The translations under genes and the position numbers were made by a program. A stretch of DNA of 6,535 nt. Source: Pirellulaceae bacterium. Lineage in GTDB: Bacteria; Planctomycetota; Planctomycetia; Pirellulales; Pirellulaceae. Positions 1 to 6,535 of this stretch are shown piece by piece. A model generated the notes under the pieces. That model had not been told where the DNA came from. It ran no database searches and saw only the letters and a program-made list of their open reading frames with translations. The DNA lies in assembly GCA_013002105.1 (NCBI GenBank), contig JABDKS010000614.1, positions 1-6,535 of the forward strand, given 5' to 3'. Position 1 is the first letter of the stretch. Each line of letters starts with the position of its first letter.

Positions 1-1
1 C

Positions 2-625
2 CCCAATATCGTGCCCATCCACGATATCGCTGTGACCGGCGACGACACGCTTTTCTATGCGATGAAACGAGTCGTCGGAACACCTTGGTCCAAAGTCATC
101 CACGAAAAATCTCAGACCGAAAACGTCGACATTCTGTTGAAGGTATGTGATGCGATCGCGTTTGCGCACACGCGCGGCGTTGTGCATCGCGATATCAAAC
201 CAGAAAACATCATGCTTGGCGACTTCGGTGTCGTCCTGGTGATGGACTGGGGCCTCGCACTGGCCACGCCCGAATTCGAAAAAATCGATTCGATTGTCCA
301 CACCGCCGGACTCGGTGGTACACCCGCATTCATGGCGCCCGAGATGGCGACGGGACCGATGAGCCGTATTGGCCCGGCCAGTGACGTCTATCTACTCGGT
401 GCAACGCTCTACTTGATCATCACGGGGCAGGCGCCCCACCAAGCCGAAAACATCACCCAATGCATCAAAGCGGTTGCTGCCAACATCATTCGGCCGGTCG
501 ACAAAGACCATCAAGGAGAATTGCTGAACATCGCGATGAAAGCGATGGCTACCGAGCCTGCGAATCGCTATCCGGACGTTCAAAGTTTCCAAGAAGCGAT
601 TCGTGAGTTCCGATCACATAGCGAA
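2..625 (+). other. Protein kinase catalytic domain (C-lobe and end of N-lobe)
   Basis: This part of the kinase gene encodes the strand/hinge region (LFYAMKRVVG, residues 14-23), the catalytic loop HRDIKPEN (59-66), the metal-binding DWG (79-81), the activation segment ending in APE (109-111), the SDVYLLG helix-F motif (124-130) and the NRYPDV motif (185-190). The phrase DFG at 71-73 is not the Mg-binding motif. It sits in the short hairpin after the catalytic loop, where planctomycete kinases often read LGDFGEV, and the true DFG equivalent is VMDWG. Candidate phosphorylation sites in the activation loop are Ser94, Thr98 and Thr104; this is inference. The domain should be cytoplasmic. Confidence 0.93.
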
Positions 626-3600
626 AGCATCGCATTGGTGACAATCGCCCAGCACGATTACGAACGTGGGGTTAGCGAACAGAACTACAACGATTTTTCT
701 CGATCAACGTACGGTTACGAACAAGCCATCACCTTGTGGCCGGGTAACCAAGCAGCACGCGAGGGCCTAGCCAAAACTACTCTGGCTCATGCCGAGGCTG
801 CCTACCAAAATGAAGACTATGACCTTGGCCTCTCTTTACTGGATGACGGCGACCAGGAACATCAACCACTAATCGAGAAACTCCATGCTGGTTTGCGCGA
901 GCGAGAATCCCGTCATTCACGGCTGATCCTGTTCAAACGAATCGCCGCAGCCATGCTGGCGTTCATTCTCGTGGGCGGCAGTATCGCGTTGTATTTCATC
1001 AACGACCAACGTAATCAAGCGATTACCGCCAAACAGTATGCCGAAGAACAAACGACGCTAGCGAACGAAAAAACCGAAGAGGTCGAGCAAGAGAAACAAA
1101 ACGTGTTGGCGCAAAAAGCAATTGCCGACAAAAAAACGATCGAAGCAGAAGAAAACTTGGAGATCGCTAATGCCGAACGTATAGAAGCGGACAAGCAACG
1201 GAGGGAGGCGGATCGCCAACGCGAAGCCGCAAATAAAAGCGCTGCTGAAGCAATCGCCAATGGCGAGCAAGCCGTGAAAAACGCAGAAATAGCACAGAAA
1301 AACGCCGACGAGGCTGATCGACAGCGCGTGATTGCCGATCAACAGGCGGGCCTGGCACGCAAGGAACAGCAAAACGCAGAGTACGAAGTCTATCTGTCTA
1401 GGATCGGATTAGCGAAAGCCAAGATCGAACGCAACGAATTCGATGGAGCACGAGACGACCTTCGTAAAATGCGAACTCGCCGCGGAGCGGATCACTTGGG
1501 CTGGGAATGGCGCTGGCTGTGGCGGCAAGCTAATCAATCCAATTCAGCCAAGCGAGCCGCCGCCTCGCTGACGGACTTGTCACTCTCACAAGATGGAAAA
1601 CGCGGCGCGGTCGTCCTGGACGATGGCAGTGTCGAACTGCTCACGATCGACACGGACGGCAACATTGCCAGCCAACAAAACAAGACGATCGATGCATTGG
1701 GTCACATCACTGCCGTTGGATTCGCGCCGGATGGTCAAAGCATCGCAATCGGTTCAGCGTCAGGGGCAGTTCAACTTTGGGACGCGCGACTGACCCAACA
1801 ACAAAAGCAGTACAGTGGCCATCAGCAGAAAATTACCGACTTGCACCTGTCGGCTGACGGCCAATTGATATCGACATCCATCGATCGTACCGCACGTGTC
1901 TGGGACGTCAGCACAGCAAAATCCCTCGCTGTTTGTTGGCACATTGGGCCTGTGCAAAAAGCAGTGTCGGCTACGCGGCAAGGCAGACTGATTTTGGCCA
2001 CTGTGGTCGCCGACGCGACCAGCGGTCGGGGCGTCGTTTGGGAACTTGAACCGCAGCGCGTTGCACAAAACCCAAAGCGAATCGGCGAATTCCAACGACA
2101 CAAGCAACCGATTTCTTGCATTGCCCTGTCTCCCGACGGGACGCTTGCCGCATCGGGTGATATTGCCGGCAACGTCTTCCTATGGCGTCCGATGAGCGTC
2201 CGCGCCACCGACTACAAGTCTTCGATCGCCGATGCCATTAGTGACATTAACGGCAAAACCGGCACCTCAGCCGCGAAGACCTCAAGTCCGACCCAAATTG
2301 CCCGGCTGATCGATCGATCGATCGTTCCGCAGCCGTCGCAGTTGGTTTCTACAAGTTCATCTCAGGCGTCATTGTCGCGAGCGCACTTTGATGTGGTCGA
2401 AGCGATCCAGTTTGATCGCTCTGGCGAGCGGATCCTGACGGTCGCTGACGATTACACCCTGAAACTTTGGGATGTCGATTCACGCCGACTTCACAAGACA
2501 CTTCGTGGCCACGGCGGATGGGTCACCGATGCAAGATTTGTGGCAGGCAATGGAAACCACATTCTTTCCATTTCCAAGGATGCGTCGATTCGCAGTTGGG
2601 ACGTGGACAAATACGTCGATGACGCTGCACTAACGAAAACCGCCAAATCATCGGCACCAGGCGATCCGCCGGCAACTCGCGAGACGCGACCGCACGCCGA
2701 TGAAATATGGTCCGCCCGGTTTGATCCAACCGGACAGCGTATCATTTCGGCAAGCCGTGATCACACAGCCAGAATTTTGAAAATTGATCACGACACGATG
2801 ACGTTTCGCGAGGTGGCTCAACTGCGACCCACACCCGGTGAAGAGGTTGCCGATCGCTTGGCCGAGGGAACGGACTTTCAGGCAATGTCGGTCGCCGTTG
2901 ACCGAGTGAACGGTCACATTTTTGTCGGCAGTGCCGATTCGACCGTCCGAATTTGGGACTTGGTTTTGGGGACCCAGATCGGTCGCATCAACGGCACGGG
3001 ACTCAACAGCAGTCTCGCATTGTCCCGCGACGGTCGTATCTTACTGACCGGATCGAGCTCCCCCGACGTCAAGGCAATTGTTTGGGCGATTGATCCATCA
3101 GGTCAGGCAAAACCTCGAAAGCTTTACTCACTCAGAGGTCACCAGGAAGCCGTTACCGCGATTGCCATCGCACCCAATGGCAGAATCTTGTTTACCGGTG
3201 ACCGCACCGGAATCGGTTGGTTCTGGAACGTTCAGACCGGACAGCGTTTCGGCAAGATCATCGATGACGCACGCGGCTACCGCATCAACGCGGCGCAGTT
3301 TTCTCCCGATGGTCGCCATTTGTATTTTGCCGCGGATGATCAACAACTTACCCGAATTGATGTCGATACTCAGAAACGTTCGCAACGTTTTCCGCACGAT
3401 GGATTGGTCACTCAACTTTCAACCTCGGCCGACGGCAAGTACGCCGTTACCGTCAGCGAACAAACAACTAAAGATCGTTTTGTCGCGTCGGCTCATCTGT
3501 GGGATTTAGCTTCCACGCGAGGCCGGGTGATTGACCGCGTCGAATCGACCAATCAGGAGAGTGGCCAGACGGAACGCGCTGAGCGTAGCCGAATCATGTC

Positions 3601-4717
3601 GGCAGAGTTTGGTGGACAGAGCAACCGGCTCATCGTCAGTCGGTCTGCCGACGATTCGATGCCCGGTCGACTCAAGATCTGGAGTATGACGGACTTCAAC
3701 GCGACTCCCGCTCGACCGCGCGTTGTTGATTTGCCGACGCGAATCGGCGGTGCGCAAATGGCCATTCCGCTGACAGACGAGCATATGCTGACGCTCAATC
3801 GTGACGCCGCCTTTTTATGGAATATGCGAACGATGACGCATGAGAGGAGCTATCGAGCCCATGCCGCCTTGACTCAAGCCAGCTTTTCATTCGACGGCCG
3901 ATATGTGGCAACGGGTAGTCGGTCGGTGAAAATTTGGGATTCCGACACGGGCCTGGCTGTCGGAAAGCTCGAGAGTCCCCACCGAGGACCGGTCCGCAGC
4001 GTCGAATTCGCTCGCAAAGGCCCCGCTTATCAGTTGGCTACCGGAGGCGACGACGGCTGGGTGCGGGTTTGGGACTGGGACCCGCGAACGCGTCAGTTCA
4101 AAAACATCAAGTCGTTTTCGTTGTCGGTCGCTACATCGACCCGAGCGGATGACCAACCGCGCAAATCGCCCGTTCGATGTGTCAGCTTTTCGTCCGACGG
4201 TCAGCGGCTGCTAGCTGCGGGCGACGACTCCATCGCGCACATCTGGTCGCTCACCACCGATTCACCACCAAGCCAATACCATGTGGCAGACGCCGGCAGT
4301 TTCACCTGCGGTGTTTTCTCGGCCGATGGCCAATGGATTGCCTTGGGTGGGGAGGACAAGAAAGTCCGGCTATGGCGAGTCGTCGCGGCGGGCAAAGAAG
4401 CCGGGCCGCCGATTGTTTTTATCGGACATGCCGATCAAATCGAAGATGTTGCGATCCTGCAAGATGGCTCTCAGGAAATGCGTGTGTTCACGGCGTCGCT
4501 TGACAAAACTCTGCGAGTCTGGGATCCACGAGTTGGTTCGGACATCCAACTCGCCCGCGAATTGATCACACTACAAGGTCACGCACGTGGCGTGACGGCA
4601 GTCGATGCGACCGGCAATGGCGAGTTAATTCTTTCGGCCGGACGCGACGGTAAAGTCATCTTGTGGCCCGCGACGAAATACGAACCCGATGACAATCTTT
4701 TCGACGAACTGCCTTAG
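2..4717 (+). CDS. Transmembrane Hanks-type Ser/Thr protein kinase with coiled coil and C-terminal WD40 repeats (5'-partial)
   Basis: Phosphorylates Ser/Thr on unknown targets and probably senses or binds partners through its WD40 part. The frame is open to the left edge, and the codons before the GTG at 11 (P-N-I) complete the usual kinase PNIVPIHDI segment, so that GTG is internal and the N-lobe (Gly loop, ATP lysine) lies outside the window. Seen in order: catalytic loop HRDIKPEN (59-66, Asp61), metal-binding DWG (79-81), GTPAFMAPE (103-111), helix-F Asp125, helix-I Arg186; helical, TPR-like juxtamembrane region (~206-300) with the LWPGN motif; one membrane helix (~311-330); heptad coiled coil (335-460); conserved linker ending in HLGWEWRWLWRQ (495-506); about 21 WD40-like blades (~513-1554); short acidic tail; TAG stop. 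Catalytic residues in view are intact, so an active kinase is likely. This architecture is typical of planctomycetes. The ligand and substrates cannot be read from sequence. No frameshift is seen. Confidence 0.95.
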   Translation, partial: PNIVPIHDIAVTGDDTLFYAMKRVVGTPWSKVIHEKSQTENVDILLKVCDAIAFAHTRGVVHRDIKPENIMLGDFGVVLVMDWGLALATPEFEKIDSIVHTAGLGGTPAFMAPEMATGPMSRIGPASDVYLLGATLYLIITGQAPHQAENITQCIKAVAANIIRPVDKDHQGELLNIAMKAMATEPANRYPDVQSFQEAIREFRSHSESIALVTIAQHDYERGVSEQNYNDFSRSTYGYEQAITLWPGNQAAREGLAKTTLAHAEAAYQNEDYDLGLSLLDDGDQEHQPLIEKLHAGLRERESRHSRLILFKRIAAAMLAFILVGGSIALYFINDQRNQAITAKQYAEEQTTLANEKTEEVEQEKQNVLAQKAIADKKTIEAEENLEIANAERIEADKQRREADRQREAANKSAAEAIANGEQAVKNAEIAQKNADEADRQRVIADQQAGLARKEQQNAEYEVYLSRIGLAKAKIERNEFDGARDDLRKMRTRRGADHLGWEWRWLWRQANQSNSAKRAAASLTDLSLSQDGKRGAVVLDDGSVELLTIDTDGNIASQQNKTIDALGHITAVGFAPDGQSIAIGSASGAVQLWDARLTQQQKQYSGHQQKITDLHLSADGQLISTSIDRTARVWDVSTAKSLAVCWHIGPVQKAVSATRQGRLILATVVADATSGRGVVWELEPQRVAQNPKRIGEFQRHKQPISCIALSPDGTLAASGDIAGNVFLWRPMSVRATDYKSSIADAISDINGKTGTSAAKTSSPTQIARLIDRSIVPQPSQLVSTSSSQASLSRAHFDVVEAIQFDRSGERILTVADDYTLKLWDVDSRRLHKTLRGHGGWVTDARFVAGNGNHILSISKDASIRSWDVDKYVDDAALTKTAKSSAPGDPPATRETRPHADEIWSARFDPTGQRIISASRDHTARILKIDHDTMTFREVAQLRPTPGEEVADRLAEGTDFQAMSVAVDRVNGHIFVGSADSTVRIWDLVLGTQIGRINGTGLNSSLALSRDGRILLTGSSSPDVKAIVWAIDPSGQAKPRKLYSLRGHQEAVTAIAIAPNGRILFTGDRTGIGWFWNVQTGQRFGKIIDDARGYRINAAQFSPDGRHLYFAADDQQLTRIDVDTQKRSQRFPHDGLVTQLSTSADGKYAVTVSEQTTKDRFVASAHLWDLASTRGRVIDRVESTNQESGQTERAERSRIMSAEFGGQSNRLIVSRSADDSMPGRLKIWSMTDFNATPARPRVVDLPTRIGGAQMAIPLTDEHMLTLNRDAAFLWNMRTMTHERSYRAHAALTQASFSFDGRYVATGSRSVKIWDSDTGLAVGKLESPHRGPVRSVEFARKGPAYQLATGGDDGWVRVWDWDPRTRQFKNIKSFSLSVATSTRADDQPRKSPVRCVSFSSDGQRLLAAGDDSIAHIWSLTTDSPPSQYHVADAGSFTCGVFSADGQWIALGGEDKKVRLWRVVAAGKEAGPPIVFIGHADQIEDVAILQDGSQEMRVFTASLDKTLRVWDPRVGSDIQLARELITLQGHARGVTAVDATGNGELILSAGRDGKVILWPATKYEPDDNLFDELP
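941..1000 (+). other. Single transmembrane helix of the kinase
   Basis: Residues ~311-330 form an uninterrupted hydrophobic stretch (Ala, Met, Leu, Phe, Ile, Val, Gly). It is preceded by basic residues (Arg301, Arg304, Lys309, Arg310), which fits a cytoplasmic N-terminal side by the positive-inside rule. It is the only convincing membrane span in the visible protein. It therefore splits the protein into a cytoplasmic kinase and an extracytoplasmic coiled coil plus WD40 region. The topology is inferred from sequence only. Confidence 0.85.
1013..1390 (+). repeat. 18 uninterrupted heptads encoding a coiled coil
   Basis: Residues 335-460 read as 18 consecutive seven-residue units with no insertion. 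The third residue is Ala in 16 units (337, 344, 351, then every seventh from 372 to 456) and Val in two (358, 365). Typical units are IEADKQR, READRQR, EIAQKNA and DEADRQR. The rest is rich in Glu, Lys, Gln, Arg and Asn. This predicts a long, straight helix starting a few residues after the membrane span, probably pairing with another copy and acting as a stalk or dimerisation rod. Similar Ala/Glu-rich segments occur in other planctomycete WD40 kinases. Confidence 0.88.
1385..1534 (+). other. Conserved linker between coiled coil and WD40 domain
   Basis: Residues 459-508 contain YLSRIGLAKAKIERNEFDGAR, then LGWEWRWLWRQ after a short basic stretch. A motif of this kind (a YxxxIxLA helix, a short helix resembling a TPR unit, then an H-x-x-WEW core) regularly joins the coiled coil to the WD40 repeats in planctomycete kinases of this class. 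It probably forms a small helical cap on the first propeller. The family link is recalled from general knowledge of these proteins; no alignment was run. Confidence 0.6.
1547..4672 (+). repeat. WD40 repeat region, about 21 blades
   Basis: Candidate blades begin near residues 513, 561, 600, 643, 693, 789, 830, 893, 951, 993, 1040, 1083, 1126, 1190, 1238, 1280, 1321, 1384, 1424, 1470 and 1520. The clearest have the GH...SPDG...D.(T/S).(R/K).WD pattern: GH603-604 with WD631-632, GH833-834 with WD863-864, and GH1472-1473 with WD1504-1505. Others keep only the strand pattern and a W-x or related ending; those at 513, 643, 1083 and 1238 are degenerate. Two long inserts interrupt the array: ~728-788 (Ser/Thr-rich) and ~866-892. 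WD40 propellers are protein-interaction platforms. Twenty-one blades would make three seven-bladed propellers. Blade boundaries are my reading by eye. Confidence 0.85.
2192..2374 (+). other. Ser/Thr-rich insert between WD40 blades
   Basis: Residues ~728-788 separate the blade ending in VFLWRP from the one starting SRAHFDVVEA. The segment has many Ser, Thr, Ala, Gln and Ile residues and no WD40 strand pattern, so it is probably a flexible loop or an inter-propeller linker. It contains a short run of the tetranucleotide GATC (2308-2324), which encodes the I-D-R-S-I part. Confidence 0.5.
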
Positions 4718-4762
4718 CGTCAAAAGCCGCAATCGAAAAAGTCGCGTTCCGCAACAGTCTTC
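4718..4762. other. Convergent intergenic gap
   Basis: These 45 bp separate the TAG of the kinase gene (4715-4717) from the TAA of the protease gene (4763-4765 on the opposite strand). Both transcripts must end here or run into each other. I looked for a stem followed by a T-run in either direction and found only three-base stems, so no intrinsic terminator is called. Confidence 0.8.
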
Positions 4763-6535
4763 TTATTTGTCCAACAAATCTCCCAGCGATCGCATCCACC
4801 GACTCAGCAACGATGCCGGTTGTACGCGAATGACTACATTGTGAGTTGAACGCACAGGCAGCGAATTGCCTTCGCCAGCCAACGCAATGCGAACTTGGTA
4901 GTACGTCGCATCGGCAGCCAAACCATTTGCCAAATCCGCTGCTGACCCAATCCGCCCCGACGCGATCAACTCGGGCGGAAATTCGCTGATGGGTGAGACT
5001 GCGACATTTTCGATGCGACCAGTCGCAGTTCCCCTCGGTGTGCCTCCCCACAGCACCGTCAAGTTTTGATTTGACTTGACTAATGCAATATCGCGCTGAT
5101 CGACCAACGCCAGCCCTTCACGCGATTTCGCATCGCCAACCATCCCAAGCAATGTGCCTTGCTCCAGGTAGGCGCCGCGATTCTTTCGACTCAGTGGAAC
5201 ACCGTCCCACGTCACCGCCGCTGGGTCGGTCTGGTCAGGGACGACTGATCGATTCAGAGCCGGAAAAAACCGACCATCCGCAGGAGATCGCACGATCAAC
5301 CGCTGGCGTTCCTGCTCGAGCCATTCCACACGCCGCGTCACCGACATCAACATTTCCTCGGCCGCAGGCAACTCCGACGCTGCTCGCGGATCGGTGATTT
5401 GTCGCTGCCGAAGCGCTTCGATTCGCGTTCGAATCTGCTGCTGCTCGGACAGTTGCTGCTGCAACTCGAAATCTGAACTCGCATTGGACAGTGTTGCGAT
5501 CGGATCGCCAGAGTGCACATCCGATGATTCCTCCATCCCTGCCACGACGACGCCTGCAATGGGCACGTAGATCTCGACCGCGTTGGACGGGCGAACCGTC
5601 ATCGGCGCCACCACACTTCGCGGCAACGGCACGACGACACCGATCGCAAGGATGCACCCGAGTGATGCCATCAACCAACGGCGACGATTTGCGTCCATCG
5701 ATGCACGTCGCATCGCTCGTGGTGGTGCTTGGATGATCGGCTTGAACATTCGCATCGCCATCGCGACGACCAACAGACCGACAACCAACGTGCCAACGGT
5801 TTTCAATCCGATATCCGCAAGTAGTTCGCGAAGAAACCAGGCGATCATCAGCACAACCACGATCCGGTAAATCCCGCTGAGCACCCCATAACCAACGTAA
5901 AAAGTCCAATGCCGCGTCTGGCCCACCGACGCAGTCTGATTGGTCTCCGCCGGCAAAGCCCAAACCAATCGCCGAAACCAATTGCGAATCATCTGCGATG
6001 ACTCACTGGCCAAATTGGGAACGCCGAACATATCGCAAAGGATGTAGTAGCCATCGTAACGCAACAGCGGATTTCCGTTGAACACGACGGTACTGACCGA
6101 ACAAACCACCACCACGGTCATTAGCAGGTCACGAATGAATCCGGCTCCAATCATCGTCCACAATAATAGTGCAATCGCAGCCAGCGTCAGTTCCGCCATG
6201 ATGCCCGCGGCAGACACGATGATTCGCTTGAATCGCTGGCCCAACATCCAGGCGTCAGACACATCACAATACAAACACGGAATACCGACTAACATCATCA
6301 CGCCCAACTCGCGGCACTCAGCTCCGAATGCCTTGCAAGCGACCGCGTGAGCCAGTTCGTGGACGATTTTGGTTATTGCAACGACAACAATGACTATCAG
6401 CCACCATGACGTTCCGCTTCTCGAAGCCGCGATGGCGACATGCTCACTCAGAAGGCCAAATCTCGTCATTGCGATCACGGCCGCTAAAAAAATGACGGTC
6501 AAACATCCAATCAACGACAACGGATGCAGCACAGG
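4763..6535 (-). CDS. M50 (site-2-protease-like) membrane metalloprotease fused to HlyD-like adaptor domain (5'-partial)
   Basis: Probably a polytopic membrane zinc protease with an extracytoplasmic adaptor arm. Seen: zinc motif HELAH (58-62) inside a membrane helix; the conserved PCLYCDVSDAWML block (85-97); NGNPLLRYDGYY (152-163), where Asp160 is the expected third zinc ligand. About seven hydrophobic spans lie near residues 4-24, 43-66, 103-128, 132-152, 207-234, 240-262 and 285-303. After the last span comes an HlyD-like part: half of a lipoyl/barrel-sandwich fold (~316-350), a Gln/Glu/Arg-rich coiled-coil hairpin (~353-412), the second half with VRSPADG (414-420), then beta-rich sequence to the end. 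The frame stays open to the right edge (a Pro codon precedes the GTG at 6532), and relatives carry a longer N-terminus, so the start is outside the window. The substrate is unknown; relatives are often annotated with peptide processing or efflux. It is transcribed toward the kinase gene, hence independent of it. Confidence 0.93.
   Translation of the reverse strand, partial: PVLHPLSLIGCLTVIFLAAVIAMTRFGLLSEHVAIAASRSGTSWWLIVIVVVAITKIVHELAHAVACKAFGAECRELGVMMLVGIPCLYCDVSDAWMLGQRFKRIIVSAAGIMAELTLAAIALLLWTMIGAGFIRDLLMTVVVVCSVSTVVFNGNPLLRYDGYYILCDMFGVPNLASESSQMIRNWFRRLVWALPAETNQTASVGQTRHWTFYVGYGVLSGIYRIVVVLMIAWFLRELLADIGLKTVGTLVVGLLVVAMAMRMFKPIIQAPPRAMRRASMDANRRRWLMASLGCILAIGVVVPLPRSVVAPMTVRPSNAVEIYVPIAGVVVAGMEESSDVHSGDPIATLSNASSDFELQQQLSEQQQIRTRIEALRQRQITDPRAASELPAAEEMLMSVTRRVEWLEQERQRLIVRSPADGRFFPALNRSVVPDQTDPAAVTWDGVPLSRKNRGAYLEQGTLLGMVGDAKSREGLALVDQRDIALVKSNQNLTVLWGGTPRGTATGRIENVAVSPISEFPPELIASGRIGSAADLANGLAADATYYQVRIALAGEGNSLPVRSTHNVVIRVQPASLLSRWMRSLGDLLDK
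4766..5620 (-). other. HlyD / biotinyl-lipoyl-like adaptor domain
   Basis: Residues 305-589 resemble membrane-fusion (periplasmic adaptor) proteins. There is a beta half-motif VEIYVPIAGVV with a following HSGDPIATL (340-348), a helical hairpin rich in Gln/Glu/Arg (353-412), a return strand LIVRSPADGRFFPA, then GAYLEQGTLLGMV (453-465), which matches the usual 'v..Gq.L..i' turn. A beta-barrel-like stretch (~470-570) and a short amphipathic C-terminal helix (~573-589) follow. The hairpin, at about 60 residues, is short compared with that of a tunnel-contacting RND or ABC adaptor. It may bind a partner pump or deliver substrate to the protease; this is inference. Confidence 0.75.
5621..6535 (-). 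other. M50 peptidase membrane domain
   Basis: Residues 1-304 hold the intramembrane protease core. HELAH supplies two His ligands (58, 62) and the catalytic Glu59. The LRYDG segment about 100 residues later supplies Asp160. Both motifs are complete, so the enzyme should be active. The spacing and the CLYCDVSDAW block match the branch of M50 proteins common in planctomycetes, rather than classical RseP, because no PDZ domain is evident. Confidence 0.88.

Noticed and set aside
11..13. GTG as the start of the kinase gene.
   Set aside because: It would begin mid-way through a kinase fold; the upstream in-frame codons continue the conserved PNIVPIHDI segment to the edge of the window.
1058..1372. 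Antisense open frames opposite the coiled-coil segment.
   Set aside because: They mirror the repetitive Ala/Glu/Lys codons of the heptads on the other strand, giving Phe/Ser/Leu-rich nonsense proteins.
3078..3509. A 143-codon + strand frame inside the WD40 region.
   Set aside because: It overlaps the clear WD40 frame, is Ser/Pro/Arg-rich and shows no domain.
4718..4762. Possible bidirectional terminator between the convergent genes.
   Set aside because: Only three-base stems without a T-run could be found.
5235..5981. A 248-codon open frame on the - strand, overlapping the protease gene in another frame.
   Set aside because: It lies wholly inside the well-supported M50-HlyD coding region, its product is Arg/Cys/Gly-rich with no recognisable domain, and long shadow frames are expected here.
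6530..6532. GTG as the start of the M50 gene.
   Set aside because: The frame is open to the right edge with only one more codon visible, and there is no room in the window to see a ribosome binding site; relatives have a longer N-terminus.

Overview
The window looks like chromosome of a planctomycete, most likely of the Pirellulaceae (Rhodopirellula-like). The reasons are moderate GC content, a Hanks-type Ser/Thr kinase fused through one membrane helix and a coiled coil to a very long WD40 region, and a neighbouring M50 metalloprotease fused to an HlyD-like adaptor. Both protein architectures are common in that phylum. The taxonomic call rests on protein style alone; no rRNA or other marker is present.

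Layout: two large genes, tail to tail, fill almost everything, and both run off the window. On the + strand, from the left edge to 4717, lies the C-terminal part of the kinase/WD40 protein (1,571 codons visible; the kinase N-lobe with the glycine loop and ATP-binding lysine is outside). A 45-bp gap follows (4718-4762). On the - strand, from 6535 down to 4763, lies the C-terminal part of a membrane-embedded zinc protease (M50, site-2-protease-like) fused to an HlyD/biotinyl-lipoyl-like adaptor domain; its N-terminus is beyond the right edge. No RNA genes, mobile elements, CRISPR arrays, promoters or convincing terminators are seen.

The kinase is probably a transmembrane receptor-like signalling protein: cytoplasmic catalytic domain, juxtamembrane helical domain, one membrane span, a strictly regular heptad coiled coil, a conserved planctomycete linker, and about 21 WD40-like blades (enough for three seven-bladed propellers) that should lie outside the cytoplasmic membrane. 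The M50-HlyD protein probably works in the membrane in proteolysis or export. The two genes converge, so they are not co-transcribed and their adjacency is not evidence of a joint function.

The most distinctive direct observations are the 18-heptad alanine ladder after the membrane helix, the 3 x 7 blade count, and the DWG metal-binding motif with a nearby decoy DFG. I see no clear sign of a wholly new system in this window. Residue numbers for the kinase count from the GTG at 11, and those for the protease from the GTG at 6532; neither is claimed as the true start.
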